From: Siderastrea siderea | Lineage: Eukaryota > Cnidaria > Anthozoa > Scleractinia > Rhizangiidae | Length of the DNA stretch: 64,000 bases | Assembly: GCA_964030785.1 (NCBI GenBank) | Contig: OZ034970.1 | Coordinates: 37,871,901-37,935,900 of the forward strand | Direction of reading: 5' to 3' | Shown: piece by piece, positions 12,258 to 23,306 of the stretch | Numbering within the stretch: position 1 is the first letter of the stretch | How the letters are laid out: the number at the start of each line of letters is the position of its first letter | Notes under the pieces: model-generated | The model's database searches: none | What the model saw: the letters and a program-made list of their open reading frames with translations, nothing else | Told to the model about the DNA's origin: nothing | Translations under genes and position numbers: made by a program

Positions 12258-12430
12258 GCTGTTTCGAGGGTGTTCCGGGGTGTTATGGGATGTTCCAGGG
12301 GTGTTCTGGGGTTGCTCCGGGGTGTTCCGGGGTGTTCTGGGGATGTTCTGGGGATGTTCCGGGGTGTTCCTGGGGTGTTCCGGGCTGTTCCGGGCTGTTC
12401 CGGGCTGTTCTGGGCTGTTCGGGGTTTTAC
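12258..12430 (+). repeat. 10 bp GC-rich minisatellite, right arm
   Basis: The inverted counterpart of 11029-11213, with units GGGGTGTTCC and GGGCTGTTCC. The order of variants (aca-type inside, aga-type outside) mirrors the left arm, so the two arrays share one origin and have not been reshuffled. Confidence 0.85.
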
Positions 12431-12470
12431 AGACACCCGAAATTATCGAGAATCGGGCGTCAGTCGTGAA

Positions 12471-13909
12471 ATTTCGAATTTCTTTATATTTTGCCCAAGT
12501 AACCTCTATAGAGAAGTATTTTCAAAAATAACATTAAAAGTTTCATCAGCTTTTTATTTTTTCGAAATCGGGCAAAGTTTGAAAGTAAGGCATATCGGCT
12601 TCCTTTCTTCGAATATTGAAATTGGCGGAAAATTACACATTATTATCTCGCTCGTACGTTAAAACGCGGCGTCGTCTGTTAATGAAACACAAACGCAATA
12701 TAAACACACTTTAGCTCCTTGTAATACAGTAATTTTCTTTGGATAAGCTGTTGAAGTGAGAATGTATCGGCCGTTAGAAGAAAACCAGTTTCAGGTATTT
12801 AAAAATATAGCACATTTCACCCAACTTCCACACTACAGAAACCCAATTGGTACGTGGATTTTGGGCATGGAATAACAACAGGTTTGAAGACAAGAAAGCC
12901 CACTGGGCATTTTAACCGGCCATTCTGACCCTCCCCACCCCTAGGTTTCACAAATGTTAGCGCGACCCTCTATTTATACGAACCGGCGTGAAGAAAAGTG
13001 TGATTGTGTGACACAATATTTTGACTCTCGCGTTACTGGATGACGTAATGTTTAAACTCTGATGACTCAGCTTATCTTTCTTATCGCTTTTATTTGCGCG
13101 GAAAAACGCAAATTCACTCAAACGTTGAATGTCGATATAAATTCGTCCACAACTGAGAATGCTCACACAGGGACGACGAAGTATTTACTGTTGTGCCTAG
13201 ACCTTCAATACAAACAGTGAACATAGCAGTAGAATCAAAATATAACGCTTGATAAACACGAGCCCGAGCAGATCGTCAGAGTATGGGGCACGTCAAGGCA
13301 TATCTCATGACGTGATGTTTAAATCCGGTTTGCTAACCCGGGAATCCCCTTACAAAAGTAAACATGCGAGCGGGGACGAAAGTCGCCCACGTCTTTGAAA
13401 GCCAACGCGCCTGTCGAGCCGCAATCGATTTCGCGCTCACTCGCTTGTTTTTCTTTTCCTTCACTATCTCTGAACGGAAAGAGAGACTGCTCGTAGCCTT
13501 TAGCGAACACCACACGCAAACCACACAAATCCGTCGATAATATTCAGATATTTTCGTTCTTTCAATGCAAAAAGACTCGTAACACCTACCTTATTAATTG
13601 ATCTCCTTATTAATGACGATTCCTTCGTATCAACTTCTCGCCTCAAATAAACGCTCATTTCTCTCCGTTCACAAGAACTATCATGTACTGATGGTGCAAT
13701 CCACTAATATTGCATCATCATACTAGTACCAATTCCTTCTCTTCCTAGCCCACGCCGGCAAAACGCAACTGTCCTTTTTGTCCGCTGCGAAATAGAAGTT
13801 AGCCAATCAGAAACCTTACAATCCACTTCGCAAACTATCCCCCCCCCCCCATAAAACCCCAAGGGAAACCCCCTCTCACGCAGCAAAATAACTTAGCAAC
13901 AAAAATGCT
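12471..13909. other. region without recognised genes
   Basis: Several short open frames exist (13319-13528, 13704-13886) but none shows a domain or splice structure. A C homopolymer lies near 13840. I see nothing else to annotate. Confidence 0.5.
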
Positions 13910-14035
13910 ATCCTGATTGGTTAAAAAACTGATGTCGCCGGTGTTGCTTCTAGCTGTTCAAGTAAGATTGCTTCAAGTTGTTAAACGAAACCTACTAACG
14001 ACTCAAGTTCTGCATAGTGTTTAGGTAAGTGAATG
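13910..14035 (+). promoter_or_regulatory. decayed third copy of the NTPDase promoter and leader exon
   Basis: The order 'gattggtt-aaa-ctgatg', 'ctactaacga-ctc', a GTAAGT donor (14025-14030) and 'ttttcagtgtg-ttgcc' matches the promoter and 5'UTR modules at 14.8 and 20.1 kb. The TATA segment is not recognisable and the SINE palindrome follows directly, so it is probably non-functional. Confidence 0.4.
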
Positions 14036-14103
14036 TTTTTCAGTGTGGTTGCCTCTAAAATACGATTCAGTTGTTATTTATTCGATAGCTTCATAATCAT
14101 ATG

Positions 14104-14357
14104 CAATTGTTTATTTTTTAAAAATACATGAAGACCGCAGTGACGATACCTCAACTTAAGCAGTTGAAAGAAAAAACCTGAAAATATTCAGGCTTGAACG
14201 GGAATCGAATCCATGACCTCTGCAATACAGGTGCAGCCCTCTGGGTTCGATTCCCGTTCAAGCCTGTCTTTTTTTTTTAGGTTTCTCCTTTCAACTACTT
14301 AAGTTGAAATATCGTCACTCCGATGGTTTTCATGTATTTCTAAAAAATAAACAATTG
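14104..14357. repeat. head-to-head pair of SINE tails forming a palindrome
   Basis: The outer ends are CAATTG and both arms carry the same SINE 3' part: a B-box region (gattcccgttcaagcctg), a CT-rich stretch, 'cttaagtt', and 'acatgaa'/'ttcatgt'. Left arm 14104-14240 reads on the minus strand and right arm 14234-14357 on the plus. A-box halves are missing, so two truncated copies meet near their B boxes. It should fold into a long imperfect hairpin. Confidence 0.65.
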
Positions 14358-14841
14358 GATATGATCCAATTTATCTCTAATTGCAGTTCAAATATATGAT
14401 CATTTCATATATTAATATTCATGTTTATTTTTTGGTAAACTCAAAATTTTTGTGTGGAAATTCATGTTCTTATGTCAAATTTACTTTTAAACTTGTCCGT
14501 GAATGGAAAAGAAATTTAGAGGATACCCATAGGGTTATCATGTCCTCCTCGCTTCAAAATAACTCAGATTTCGGCATGATAGTAAAAAGAACCGCGACGT
14601 TCTATTTCCCTGTCATCTAGCCTTTGTGATTTTCAAAATAAGTAATTAGTAGCAAAAGAGGTTTGCTTTGATTGGTTGAAAACTGGTGTCGTTTGCAAAA
14701 ATTTGACAAATTAGAAAATTCCTTTGGCCAATATAACTTTCTTCTGCCTGCAGGACTCCCTCGTGCCCACGTGAACTTCTTTAAATTAACTCAGCAACGA
14801 AAAAAACTTCCTTGATTGGTTGGAAACTGATGGTATTGGCG

Positions 14842-14941
14842 TATAAAATCAAGAAGTAGGATCAAATATCATCGTTTTAGTTGTGCTACTTGTTACCTTT
14901 GTGCTACCTGCTAACGAATTCTGCCGAGTATTTTGCAGTTG
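14842..14941 (+). promoter_or_regulatory. TATA promoter and 5'UTR exon of NTPDase copy 1
   Basis: TATAAAA (14842-14848) is followed by a conserved block (cgttttagttgtgct, ctgctaacgaattctgcc) and a donor at 14942 (g|GTAAGT). The same series occurs at 20104-20198 before copy 2. I infer a start site about 30 bases after the TATA box, a short noncoding exon, then a leader intron ending at 16581 just before the ATG. Confidence 0.6.
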
Positions 14942-16581
14942 GTAAGTAGTGATTTTCAGTGTGTGTTTGCCACCTGCATCATCCGTTTCTTCTTCTATCT
15001 ATTGAATACTACGAGTGCTTTCTTGAACAGACATGAAACGTTTGTGGGGATACCAAATTTTGTTAGATTATTCACTTTGAACTTGAAGCACACAAAACGG
15101 ATAAACGATTATTGAATTGGAGGATACACAAACTGTAATCGAGTCCACCTCAATGAAGAACAGCTCGAGCAAGTAGATGTAAGAGTAGGAGAAAAAAAAT
15201 CACTGGTGAATTGCTTCGGTTAAGTTTATTGGCTAGAAAAGTTTCAAAAGAATAAATCGAACGACGCGGCCCTCTGTAGCGAACAACTAGCGACTCGAGC
15301 GAAGGAAAGCGATTCTAGCGAACAACTACGATTCTATCGAATAACAGTTTGACAATTCAACTGCTAACTATCACGTCGAAATGAATATTTAAACAGTTGA
15401 ACTTTGCATGTCTTCGGTCTAATTAGGGGTCCCTTGTTCAGTTCCATTGTTTTCCTCAACGAATAGTCTTCCAAAAATAAGTAAGCTTTCTCGACGTAAT
15501 TAGACCATTGGAACACTCCTCGCCCTTATCTGCTGAGAATTAGCCTGCAGCGCTGGTTTAATTCGTTTGTATACCATCTTGAAGAAACGTAAAGGATGTA
15601 GAGAGGAATGAAAGAGGATGGGAAGGCGGCGATGTACAGTTGATTTCAAAAGATTTTCGTTTAAATGAAAGCTAGAATTAATCGCAGTGATGCGTTCCCT
15701 AAATTTTCTGAGCTTTGTTTAACTTGAAGAACTGAGTAGCTACCCTTCCCCTCCCCCACCATTCATTTTTTGGCACAGTTCTTACTCCTTTGGTCGCTTT
15801 TCTTACTTGCCCCAACTTTCCTCTGTTCTCCTCACTCAAGATGGTGGCTGGAAAACCGAAGGAATATTAGTGCTTGGTCGCTCAAAATACGCCTGCACTG
15901 CAGGTTGGTTGAAAGTGCGTCTTCTTATATTTGACAAAAATTTCCAACATTATTCGCTGGTGGGAGAGAAAAGGAGACACTGACGTTGACTTTGTTCCAA
16001 AAAATTGTCAATGATTGCAGCTTACTCATCGAGAGTCTCAAATTAGTTTTAAAGACAATTAGTTGTCATTACTACAATTCGTATTCTTTATTCATTAGTA
16101 GTCATCTTAACAACAGTTCAAAATACACGAATTTCCTGTGGTTGATATAGGAAGATATTCCAATACCGATATATCAACACCTTTGCCGGTCGTCAACTTT
16201 TGGTCGTGCTTACAGGTCACGCTGGGAACAACTTTCTTCTTTTCGGCGCCTTTAGCATTGTATTGACTCACGCCTTGGGCTCTGAAAAATTTAGCAGGCA
16301 TTGACACGTGGCCTCATATATTACTGTACGAGCACCATGTCGATGTGCAAATGCACGCTGCCTACTGTGCTGGCAAACACATACAAATCCCTACCGGCTA
16401 ATAACTGTTTCCTGCGCCATTTTCAAGAGAAATTCTCTTGCCATTTTACTCTCAGTTTCTTCAATTTTCTTCGGCTTCACACACTAAAATAAAGATATGT
16501 TTTAATTAATTAACTAACAAAACCCAAAAGGTCTCATTTAATTTAGGCAAAAAAAGACTTTTATTCTCATTCTCTTCTCAG
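14942..16581 (+). other. leader intron of NTPDase copy 1
   Basis: It runs from GTAAGT at 14942 to the CTTCTCAG acceptor at 16574-16581. It contains an AAGATGGTGGC block (15838-15848), equivalent to AAGATGGCGGC at 22657-22667 in copy 2, which resembles a YY1 site. Open frames inside it have no counterparts that stay open in the other copy, so I treat them as noncoding. Confidence 0.5.
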
Positions 16582-16597
16582 ATTACATGAGAGAAAA

Positions 16598-17869
16598 ATG
16601 AAAGTTTTCATAGGGTTGCTCCTCCTCCTCTACTCCGCACATGTCTCTTTGACCGCACGATATGAAGCCGGCCGGCGTGACTACGCCATCTTGTTTGACG
16701 CAGGATCGAGTGGTACTCGGATGAAAATCTACCAGTTTTTGGCCAGTGGTCTGTCGTTACGACCTTCTGACGTCAAAGAACATAGTCCCTCTCCCAGTAG
16801 AGCCAAGCCTGGAATTTCAGAACTAGCTGCAGATCCTTCTCAAGTTGAAGCTTACCTGATTCCTCTACTAAAGTCCGCCAAGAAGACCATCCCACAAGAC
16901 AAGCATGCGTCGACTCCAATATATTTGCTGGCCACAGCGGGAATGAGGCTATTGCATGAAGATCAGGCGAACGCCATCTTAGCTGAAGTCAGAAAACATT
17001 TCAACGATAAAGACAACTGCCCATTCCTTTTTGAAGACGATTATGACGCTAGAATTATTTCAGGCACAGTCGAAGGGATCTATTCTTGGGTTACCCATAA
17101 ATTTTCTGGCAGGCGTGTTTGGTTCAAACAAAAACTCATATGGCAGTTTAGATCTGGGAGGGGCATCTCACCAAAATTCGTGGGTTTTAAGAAATAAAAA
17201 GAAGCCCGAGATTTTTGTCATAGAAGTTGCAGGAAGAAACTACAGTCTCTTTGCTCGCAGTTATCTCGGTTATGGACAAGACGAAGCTCGTGAACGCTAT
17301 TTGGGGTCCATTGCTAAAAAGGCGAACTGCGCTGGGATTTCGAAATGTATTGTGAAAAGTCCTTGCCACAATAAAGGTTTCAAAGAATCCCTAGAATTTA
17401 ATGATCAAGAAGGCATATTTGAAGGGACGGCTCAGGTTGACATCTGTAGGCAAATAATCCGTGAACTGTTTTTCTGTCGATCGGCAGATTTGAAAAAGTG
17501 TCCTTTTTCTGACCAGCCCAAGCTTCAGGGACAATTTTACGGATTTTCGGCTCTGTAGTACGTTTTAACAGATATAGAAGCCGTTTGCTCTGATTGCAAA
17601 AACGACTATGTCACGCTAAGGAAAATTGATTGGTCTTCTGAATCATTTTGTAGTAAAGACTACAACGAAATAAAGGGAAACCCTTACGGAAATACTAGAT
17701 GTTTCGGTGGTAATTATATTAACGAGCTTTTAATGTCGGGTTACAAGCTTGGCGTAAATAAAAAGCTAAGGGTAAGTAATTCCCTGATGGGTTTGGCTTG
17801 GGTTGGACCATGGGCGCGGTGCTAGATAACGCCAGGATATTAGGCATAAGCGGTATACCTAGAAACTGA
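16598..17869 (+). pseudogene. NTPDase (GDA1/CD39 family) copy 1, frameshifted
   Basis: An intronless coding exon of about 420 residues has a signal peptide (MKVFIGLLLLLYSAHVSL) and all five apyrase conserved regions: DAGSSGTRMKIY, ATAGMRLL, VEGIYSWVT, GSLDLGGASHQ and, after a frame change, GLGWTMGAVL. Family members hydrolyse nucleoside di- and triphosphates in the secretory pathway or outside the cell; the signal peptide and absence of a C-terminal membrane segment suggest a soluble secreted form. Lesions relative to copy 2 are one extra base near 17093-17096, an in-frame TAG at 17556-17558 and a one-base loss near 17786. A polyadenylation signal lies at 17961. Read as one gene it cannot make the full enzyme, unless these are sequence errors. 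Confidence 0.85.
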
Positions 17870-17960
17870 TATCATTTTGTTCAGTTTGTTTGTGAGTCGA
17901 GGGGAGATGTTGAAATAATAAGTTTGCCACCTTTGTCTTAACGTCAAATTAAAGAGGTGA

Positions 17961-17966
17961 AATAAA
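17961..17966 (+). terminator. AATAAA polyadenylation signal, NTPDase copy 1
   Basis: AATAAA lies about 90 bases after the inferred TGA at 17867-17869. The spacing fits a short 3'UTR. Confidence 0.5.
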
Positions 17967-17969
17967 CTG

Positions 17970-19570
17970 AATGTTATTTGCATATAGTTTTCTCTTCTTT
18001 CCTTTTTCTTTTTAATTTTTTTTTGTTTGCTTTTGTTTTAACACTAGTGGGTTTTAATTCGACAATGTGCATTCTCTGACTTTTGTGGACAGGCGGAAAC
18101 TTTCAAAAACTGTCCTAGGATGTAACCCAATTAGCAACGCATCTATTTAAAAGCTCCTTCACTGAGTAAAACCGTCCCACTGTTCATAGGAACTTTATCT
18201 CTGTTCCTCAAACATAATTTTAACTGAAAAGACAAAATCGGAGAGCAAAAGCATTGAAAGAAAATCAACACTACATTCCAGCCTTTCCAAGTCGCTGCTA
18301 ACCAAGTTTTACAACGGTCATGATTAAGCTGAAGAAACTAAAGTTGCCAACATTTCACTAAACTTAAATTTATCTTTTGCAATAGAAAGCTATTATTGTC
18401 TTCCAAAAAGAAGTTGCAGTTTTCCTGATTGTTAATAGATTGATCGTCAGTTATACATGTGCTTCTCGTCGTAGCTATAGATATTGCATTGGTAGTTGCT
18501 ATTCTCAGTCCCCGCCGTTACCGTATTGTCGATTAGGATATTAGCCACCTTAAACGTTGCCTGACGGCGAAGGCGATGGCAACGAGAACGGCGCAAAAGT
18601 TAGGTGTTTAAAAATTCATTAAAATGAACAGCACATTTTGGTTCGCTTCTTTGTCGTTCTCTGTACCAACGACTACGAGAAAAGATCACGTTGAAGGTGT
18701 CACGGAGACCGAGAGCACACGACGGTAAATTTTTCATTTTCTGTCTGTACTTGAACGCTACGAATTCATCTCCTGGACAGTTCGGTCACACAAATTGAAC
18801 GAGTCGGGATAACAGCGATAAATTTTATAACACTGACATGTTTCCACGACTTAATTTTGCGCCGATTCTGAAAAAGTGATATTTTGCAATTTGTAAAAAC
18901 TCATTAACATTTAAACTCACTTAACATGTAAAGCTTTACATGACCTCGCGCCTTACATAGATAGTCTCTCAAAACAGTACGGTCCCTCTTTGTGTTCCTC
19001 AAACAAGAACTTACTGGTTGTCTCTAAGTCACACTCGGCGGTCTATGAAGTCTGCGCTTTCTCCATTGCTGCCGCGCCAAGATTATGAAACTCAATGCCA
19101 ACCCAAATCAGACACGCAGACTCACTATCAAATTTCGAGTCACTTTTGAAAGTCCGTTAATTTAAAGCCAGGTTTACCTAAGCAAATTTTTAGTATAGTT
19201 CTAGTTTTAGTATAGTTTTAGTTTTGTTCACGTTTTTAGCATTAAAAACGCATCGAGGCTTTGAAAATGCGCTCTAAGAACTGTGATTATTATTAAAAGG
19301 CGTCTTCCTATTACCCCGTCATCGAGTCTGCAATTTTAAATCAGTCGTCAGTAAAGGCGAAGATTTCAGTCATGTCCAGAAAATTTCCTTTTATAACGTA
19401 TTTTAAGAGAACTTGTGGTTATTGTATAAGTTACCTTTTCCCTGACGTTACGATGCAGTTACTTAAGTCACTAAATTAATTCGGTGATACGTTCCAGTAA
19501 AAGCTAGAAGGAACTTAATCTAAATAACAATTTACAGAAAGAACAAAATTTGTACTACACATTCTTTTCT
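17970..19570. other. spacer between the NTPDase copies
   Basis: No gene or clear repeat was recognised. It separates copy 1 from the tandem repeats that precede the copy 2 promoter. Confidence 0.5.
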
Positions 19571-19574
19571 TGAG

Positions 19575-20060
19575 TGTCAACAAAGGCTGTTCTCTTTGTG
19601 TGTTTTACTTCACATTTTAACCATTATAACTTTCTTTTGTCTCGGTTCTTTAATACTAACCAGAACTTCCTCAAAATAGCTTAGCAGCAAGGAAGGTTTA
19701 GTGCATTTGATTGGTTGAAAACTGTTGGTCGTTCGCATAAATTTGACAAATTAGAAATTTTTTTCTTCGGAGTAAAAAAAAACTAGGGGTCTTCTTTGTG
19801 CTTTTTTTCATTCACATTTTAACCATTATAACTTTCTTCTATGGGTTCCCTAATACCGACCCGAATGTCTTCAAAATAGTTTAGCAACAAGAAAGGTTAA
19901 GTGCATTTGATTGGTTGAAAACTGTTGTAGTTCGCATAGATTTGACAAATTAGTAAATTCTTTTCTCTGGAGTCAAAACAGACCAGGTTCTTCTTGGTGC
20001 TTTTTTTACTTCACATTTTAACCGTTATAACTTTCCTCTGTCTAGGTTCCCTAGTACCGA
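19575..20060 (+). repeat. about 200 bp tandem repeat
   Basis: 'cacattttaacc(a/g)ttataactttc' occurs at 19611, 19813 and 20012, with the intervening 'gattggttgaaaactgt' and 'ttgacaaattag' blocks repeated in order. One copy of this unit precedes the copy 1 promoter (about 14640-14760). It has expanded only before copy 2. Confidence 0.8.
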
Positions 20061-20103
20061 CCCGAACATCTTCAAAATAAGTTGAAAACTGATGTCATTG
20101 GCG

Positions 20104-20197
20104 TATAAAATTGAAAAGTAGAATCAAAAATTAACGTTTTAGTTGTGCTTCCCGTTGCCTTTGTGCTACCTGCTAACGAATTCTGCCGGGTATTTTG
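20104..20197 (+). promoter_or_regulatory. TATA promoter and 5'UTR exon of NTPDase copy 2
   Basis: TATAAAA (20104-20110), the 'cgttttagttgtgct' and 'ctgctaacgaattctgcc' blocks, and a GTGAGT donor at 20198 repeat the copy 1 arrangement. Conservation of TATA-to-donor spacing supports a real promoter and first-exon module. Confidence 0.6.
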
Positions 20198-23100
20198 GTG
20201 AGTAGTGATTTAGAGTGTGTGTTTGCCACTTCCATCTTCCGTTTTTATTCTATCTATTAAATACTATGTGTGCTTTCTTTGATAAAAATGAAACTTTTGT
20301 GGGATATCCACTTTCTTACATTAAATTCACATTAAACGTGAAGCTTGGAAAAAGGAACAACGATTATTGAATTTGAGGATACACAATTAAACTGTTATCG
20401 AGTCCACCTCAATGAAAAACAGATCAAACAAGTACACGAAACAGTAGGGGAACGAAATCACTAATGGGTATCTTCAATCTAGTTCAGTCATTGACAAGAA
20501 AATGTTTTACAGAAAAATTGGACGACGTGGACCTTTTTTCACCAGGCTGAATTGACAAAGCGGCAGCCGTACACGTATCGAAAATCAATTCAGCATTTTC
20601 CCGAAAAGACTCCAATCATTCTTAGCTAGGGCGGAAAAAGGTTGGGCGATGAAACGAGCGCGTCCAAGCAAAAAGGTGTGATGCAGTGGACTGGGATCAA
20701 ATTAGGTGCTAGATCAAAATGGTTGCCTACTTGGGTTTCCTCCATAATCCTGATAATCTATTAAGTTCCCGAAAAAAGCCGACTTTGGATTGTCTTTTCT
20801 CTGTCTTATCCGTCTCGATCGATGCTAAAAAACTGCCTAAAAACGAGCAGAGTAAAGTAAAAAGATGGAAAATGGCGTTTGGATGACGCGTGGCATGACG
20901 CATATTTATAATGGTTGCAGTTCGTGCAAGGTTAATCAGGACACCCTTGTAAATTAATTAAATTGAATCAACATCAGCACCGCGCTTCTTCTCCTTTTTC
21001 CCCAAAACCTCTCCTATGCTTGTCTGTTTCTTTAGGAACTACAAATAGAATTGTTCCTCAGTTTAAATGGTTTTCTTTGCCATGTTTCAGTGAGATAAAG
21101 GGAGGAGAAATCTTCAAACTTAATTTCACTTTTAATTTGTTAACATCCAGTTGACAGCGTTGCAATGAATCATCGCCATGGCGCGTTGCAAGGAGGCAAA
21201 GTTTAAAGTTGCAAAACGCCACTATCTCCAAATATCCCAGCTAATTTTTTATCATGTTATGTAAAATTTATCGACCTTAAAAATATATAGGATTTAGGGT
21301 GGAGTAATTTGGAGCTTTTGTAAAAGAGACGATGAAACACAACCATGTCATGTTTTACGGCAAGAGCAAACATTCGACACCCTCAAATTGAACTCATTTT
21401 TAGCCAACTTACTGTGACGAAGATTGACAAATGCGCACGCAGACATAAACATTTTAAGCTGTGAGCCAGGACTGTGAAAAAACGTTTTAATCATAGTGCA
21501 CGGCTGGCTGAAACCTAAATAAAGAAAATGAGATTTCCGGTTTGTTGAAAGGTAAATTTTGCCGGCTACCAAACGCACCGGAAGCGCGGAAAGAGCGCTC
21601 GTGCCAGTCCTTTTCCGCATCACACATCGCTCGAAGAGCGGACTGCTCGTTTCATCGCCCAACCTATTCTCGCCCTGTTCTTAGCATCGTATACGTCCGT
21701 CAGCACAAATGGTTGTCGAAAATAAGTAAGCTTTTTCATCACTGACAAAAGTCACTGGAACACTCTCAGCTCTTATCTTTGTCCAGTGGTAGACAGCCAG
21801 CTGAGTGTTAACCGTGCAGGCGTGAGCGCTGGCGGTTTAATTCTTTTGTACGCCATTTTGGAAAAACCGGTGGGAAGGCGGCGATTCCGTGTAGCACCAA
21901 TTTTTTGCGGCAGTTTAATATTGGCAACGGGCGATTTTTTTGTGTTTGCAGTAACAAATTATTTCGCTTGGGAAAACCCAGGATCCCATTACTCATGAAA
22001 TAAAATTCTTTTTCTTACCATTTTGAGGAAGTCCGTCGTGTTTAACTGGACTGATTATAACATTTTAGTTTTTTATTTAACTACATGCAATCGAAATACA
22101 GATGAAACAACTTGCAAATGTAAAACACGGTAATCAGTCCATCATTGGAGTACCTTCAGACGATCCTTTTATCTAAGGTTTTTAGCAGCTGCATACTTGT
22201 CGTGTACCGATTGCACTCTCATCTTTTTATTTCTGAATATTTTGTTTCTAATTTCGTTTTGTTTGGAAACGAAAGAGACGTTCCAAGAAAAAGGGCAACA
22301 GGACTTTACGTTACATCTAAAAGCCGACATTTGTATATAACTTCGACAGTGGAGTAAATTTTTTGTGGAGAAAATTTTTGTGGTAACTTTTTTTGGGGGA
22401 GCGGGAACTTTTTTTCACAAAAATTACAACTCCCAGTAATTCAGTAGTGCCACACGGTATACAACTGATTTTGAAAGGTTTTAGTCGAATGAATCCGCAA
22501 AGCTGCGTTTCCTAAATTTTTAAAGCGTTGGTAAACTTGACTAACTGAGTAGCTCAGTCCACTTTCTTCCACTCTCGCATCGTTCATTTTTCGGCGTGAA
22601 TCACACTCCCTTGGCCGCTTTCGTTACTTGCCCCAACTTCCCTCCGTTCTCCGTTCAAGATGGCGGCTTGAAAAACCGAACGAATATATGCGCTTGGTGT
22701 CTCAAAATATGTCTGGTTAACGCCTGGTTAAAAGTGCGTCTTCCTATTTTTTGACAAAAATTTCAACATTATTAGCTGGTGAGAGAGGAAGGGGGACACT
22801 AACGTTGACGTTGTCCCAAACAATTGTCAATGACTGTAGCTATTTCATTGAGAGTCTAAAAATTAACAAACTTCCTGTGGTCGATGTAGGAGGACATTGC
22901 AATACTGATCTATCAACACCTTTGCTAGTTGTTAACTTTTTGGCCGTGCTTACAGGACACGCTGTGAAGAACTTTCTTCTTTTCGGCGCCTTTAGCGTTC
23001 TATTGCCTCACGCATTGGGTTCTGAAAAAGTTAGCAGACATTCACTCGTGTCCTTTTGTATTGCCGGACGAGCGCCAAGTCGATGCCAGAAACTGCTGAG

Positions 23101-23290
23101 AGACAGACACCGCAATGCATGCTGCGGAAAATGGGTCTTTTGCCATTTTACTTTCAGTTTCCTTGTTTTTCTCCCACTCCACTCATGCATCAAAAGACAA
23201 CACTGTTCCAATATAGATGTTCTCCAAGTAATTAATTACAAAGGTCTCATCTAGTGCACTAAAAAGGTTTATCTTAAATTCTCTTCTCAG
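20198..23290 (+). other. leader intron of NTPDase copy 2
   Basis: Runs from GTGAGT to CTTCTCAG at 23283-23290. It aligns in blocks with the copy 1 intron and is about 1.45 kb longer. Extra material includes about 20.5-21.7 kb and about 21.89-22.46 kb. The AAGATGGCGGC block is at 22657-22667. The 167-residue open frame at 22751-23254 is not preserved in copy 1 and shows no domain. Confidence 0.5.
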
Positions 23291-23306
23291 GGTTCATGCG
23301 AGAAGA

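Larger units (their letters stand above)
10981..12470. mobile_element. foldback-type element with 10 bp array arms
   Basis: This is a 1.5 kb near-palindrome. The left arm is about 10981-11530 and the right about 11909-12470, with a core of about 380 bases. From the outside inward each arm has a TTCACG end, a 'gggtgtctgtaaaac' block, a tandem array of 10 bp units (CCGGAACACC / CCGGAACAGC), a 'gtcagcggtcagaccgct' block, and about 300 bases of unique sequence ending ACATAACAAAGCCT. No transposase is visible. The architecture, long inverted ends built of short tandem repeats, is that of foldback elements. Arms are close but not identical. Confidence 0.75.

Noticed and set aside
10982..12662. Open frames rich in GCSGVFRGVPG on both arms of the palindrome
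   Set aside because: Same cause: a 10 bp GC-rich array without stops. No signal, domain or codon preference separates them from the repeat.
22751..23254. 167-codon open frame before NTPDase copy 2
   Set aside because: The aligned part of the copy 1 leader intron does not keep the frame, and no domain is visible. It is intron.
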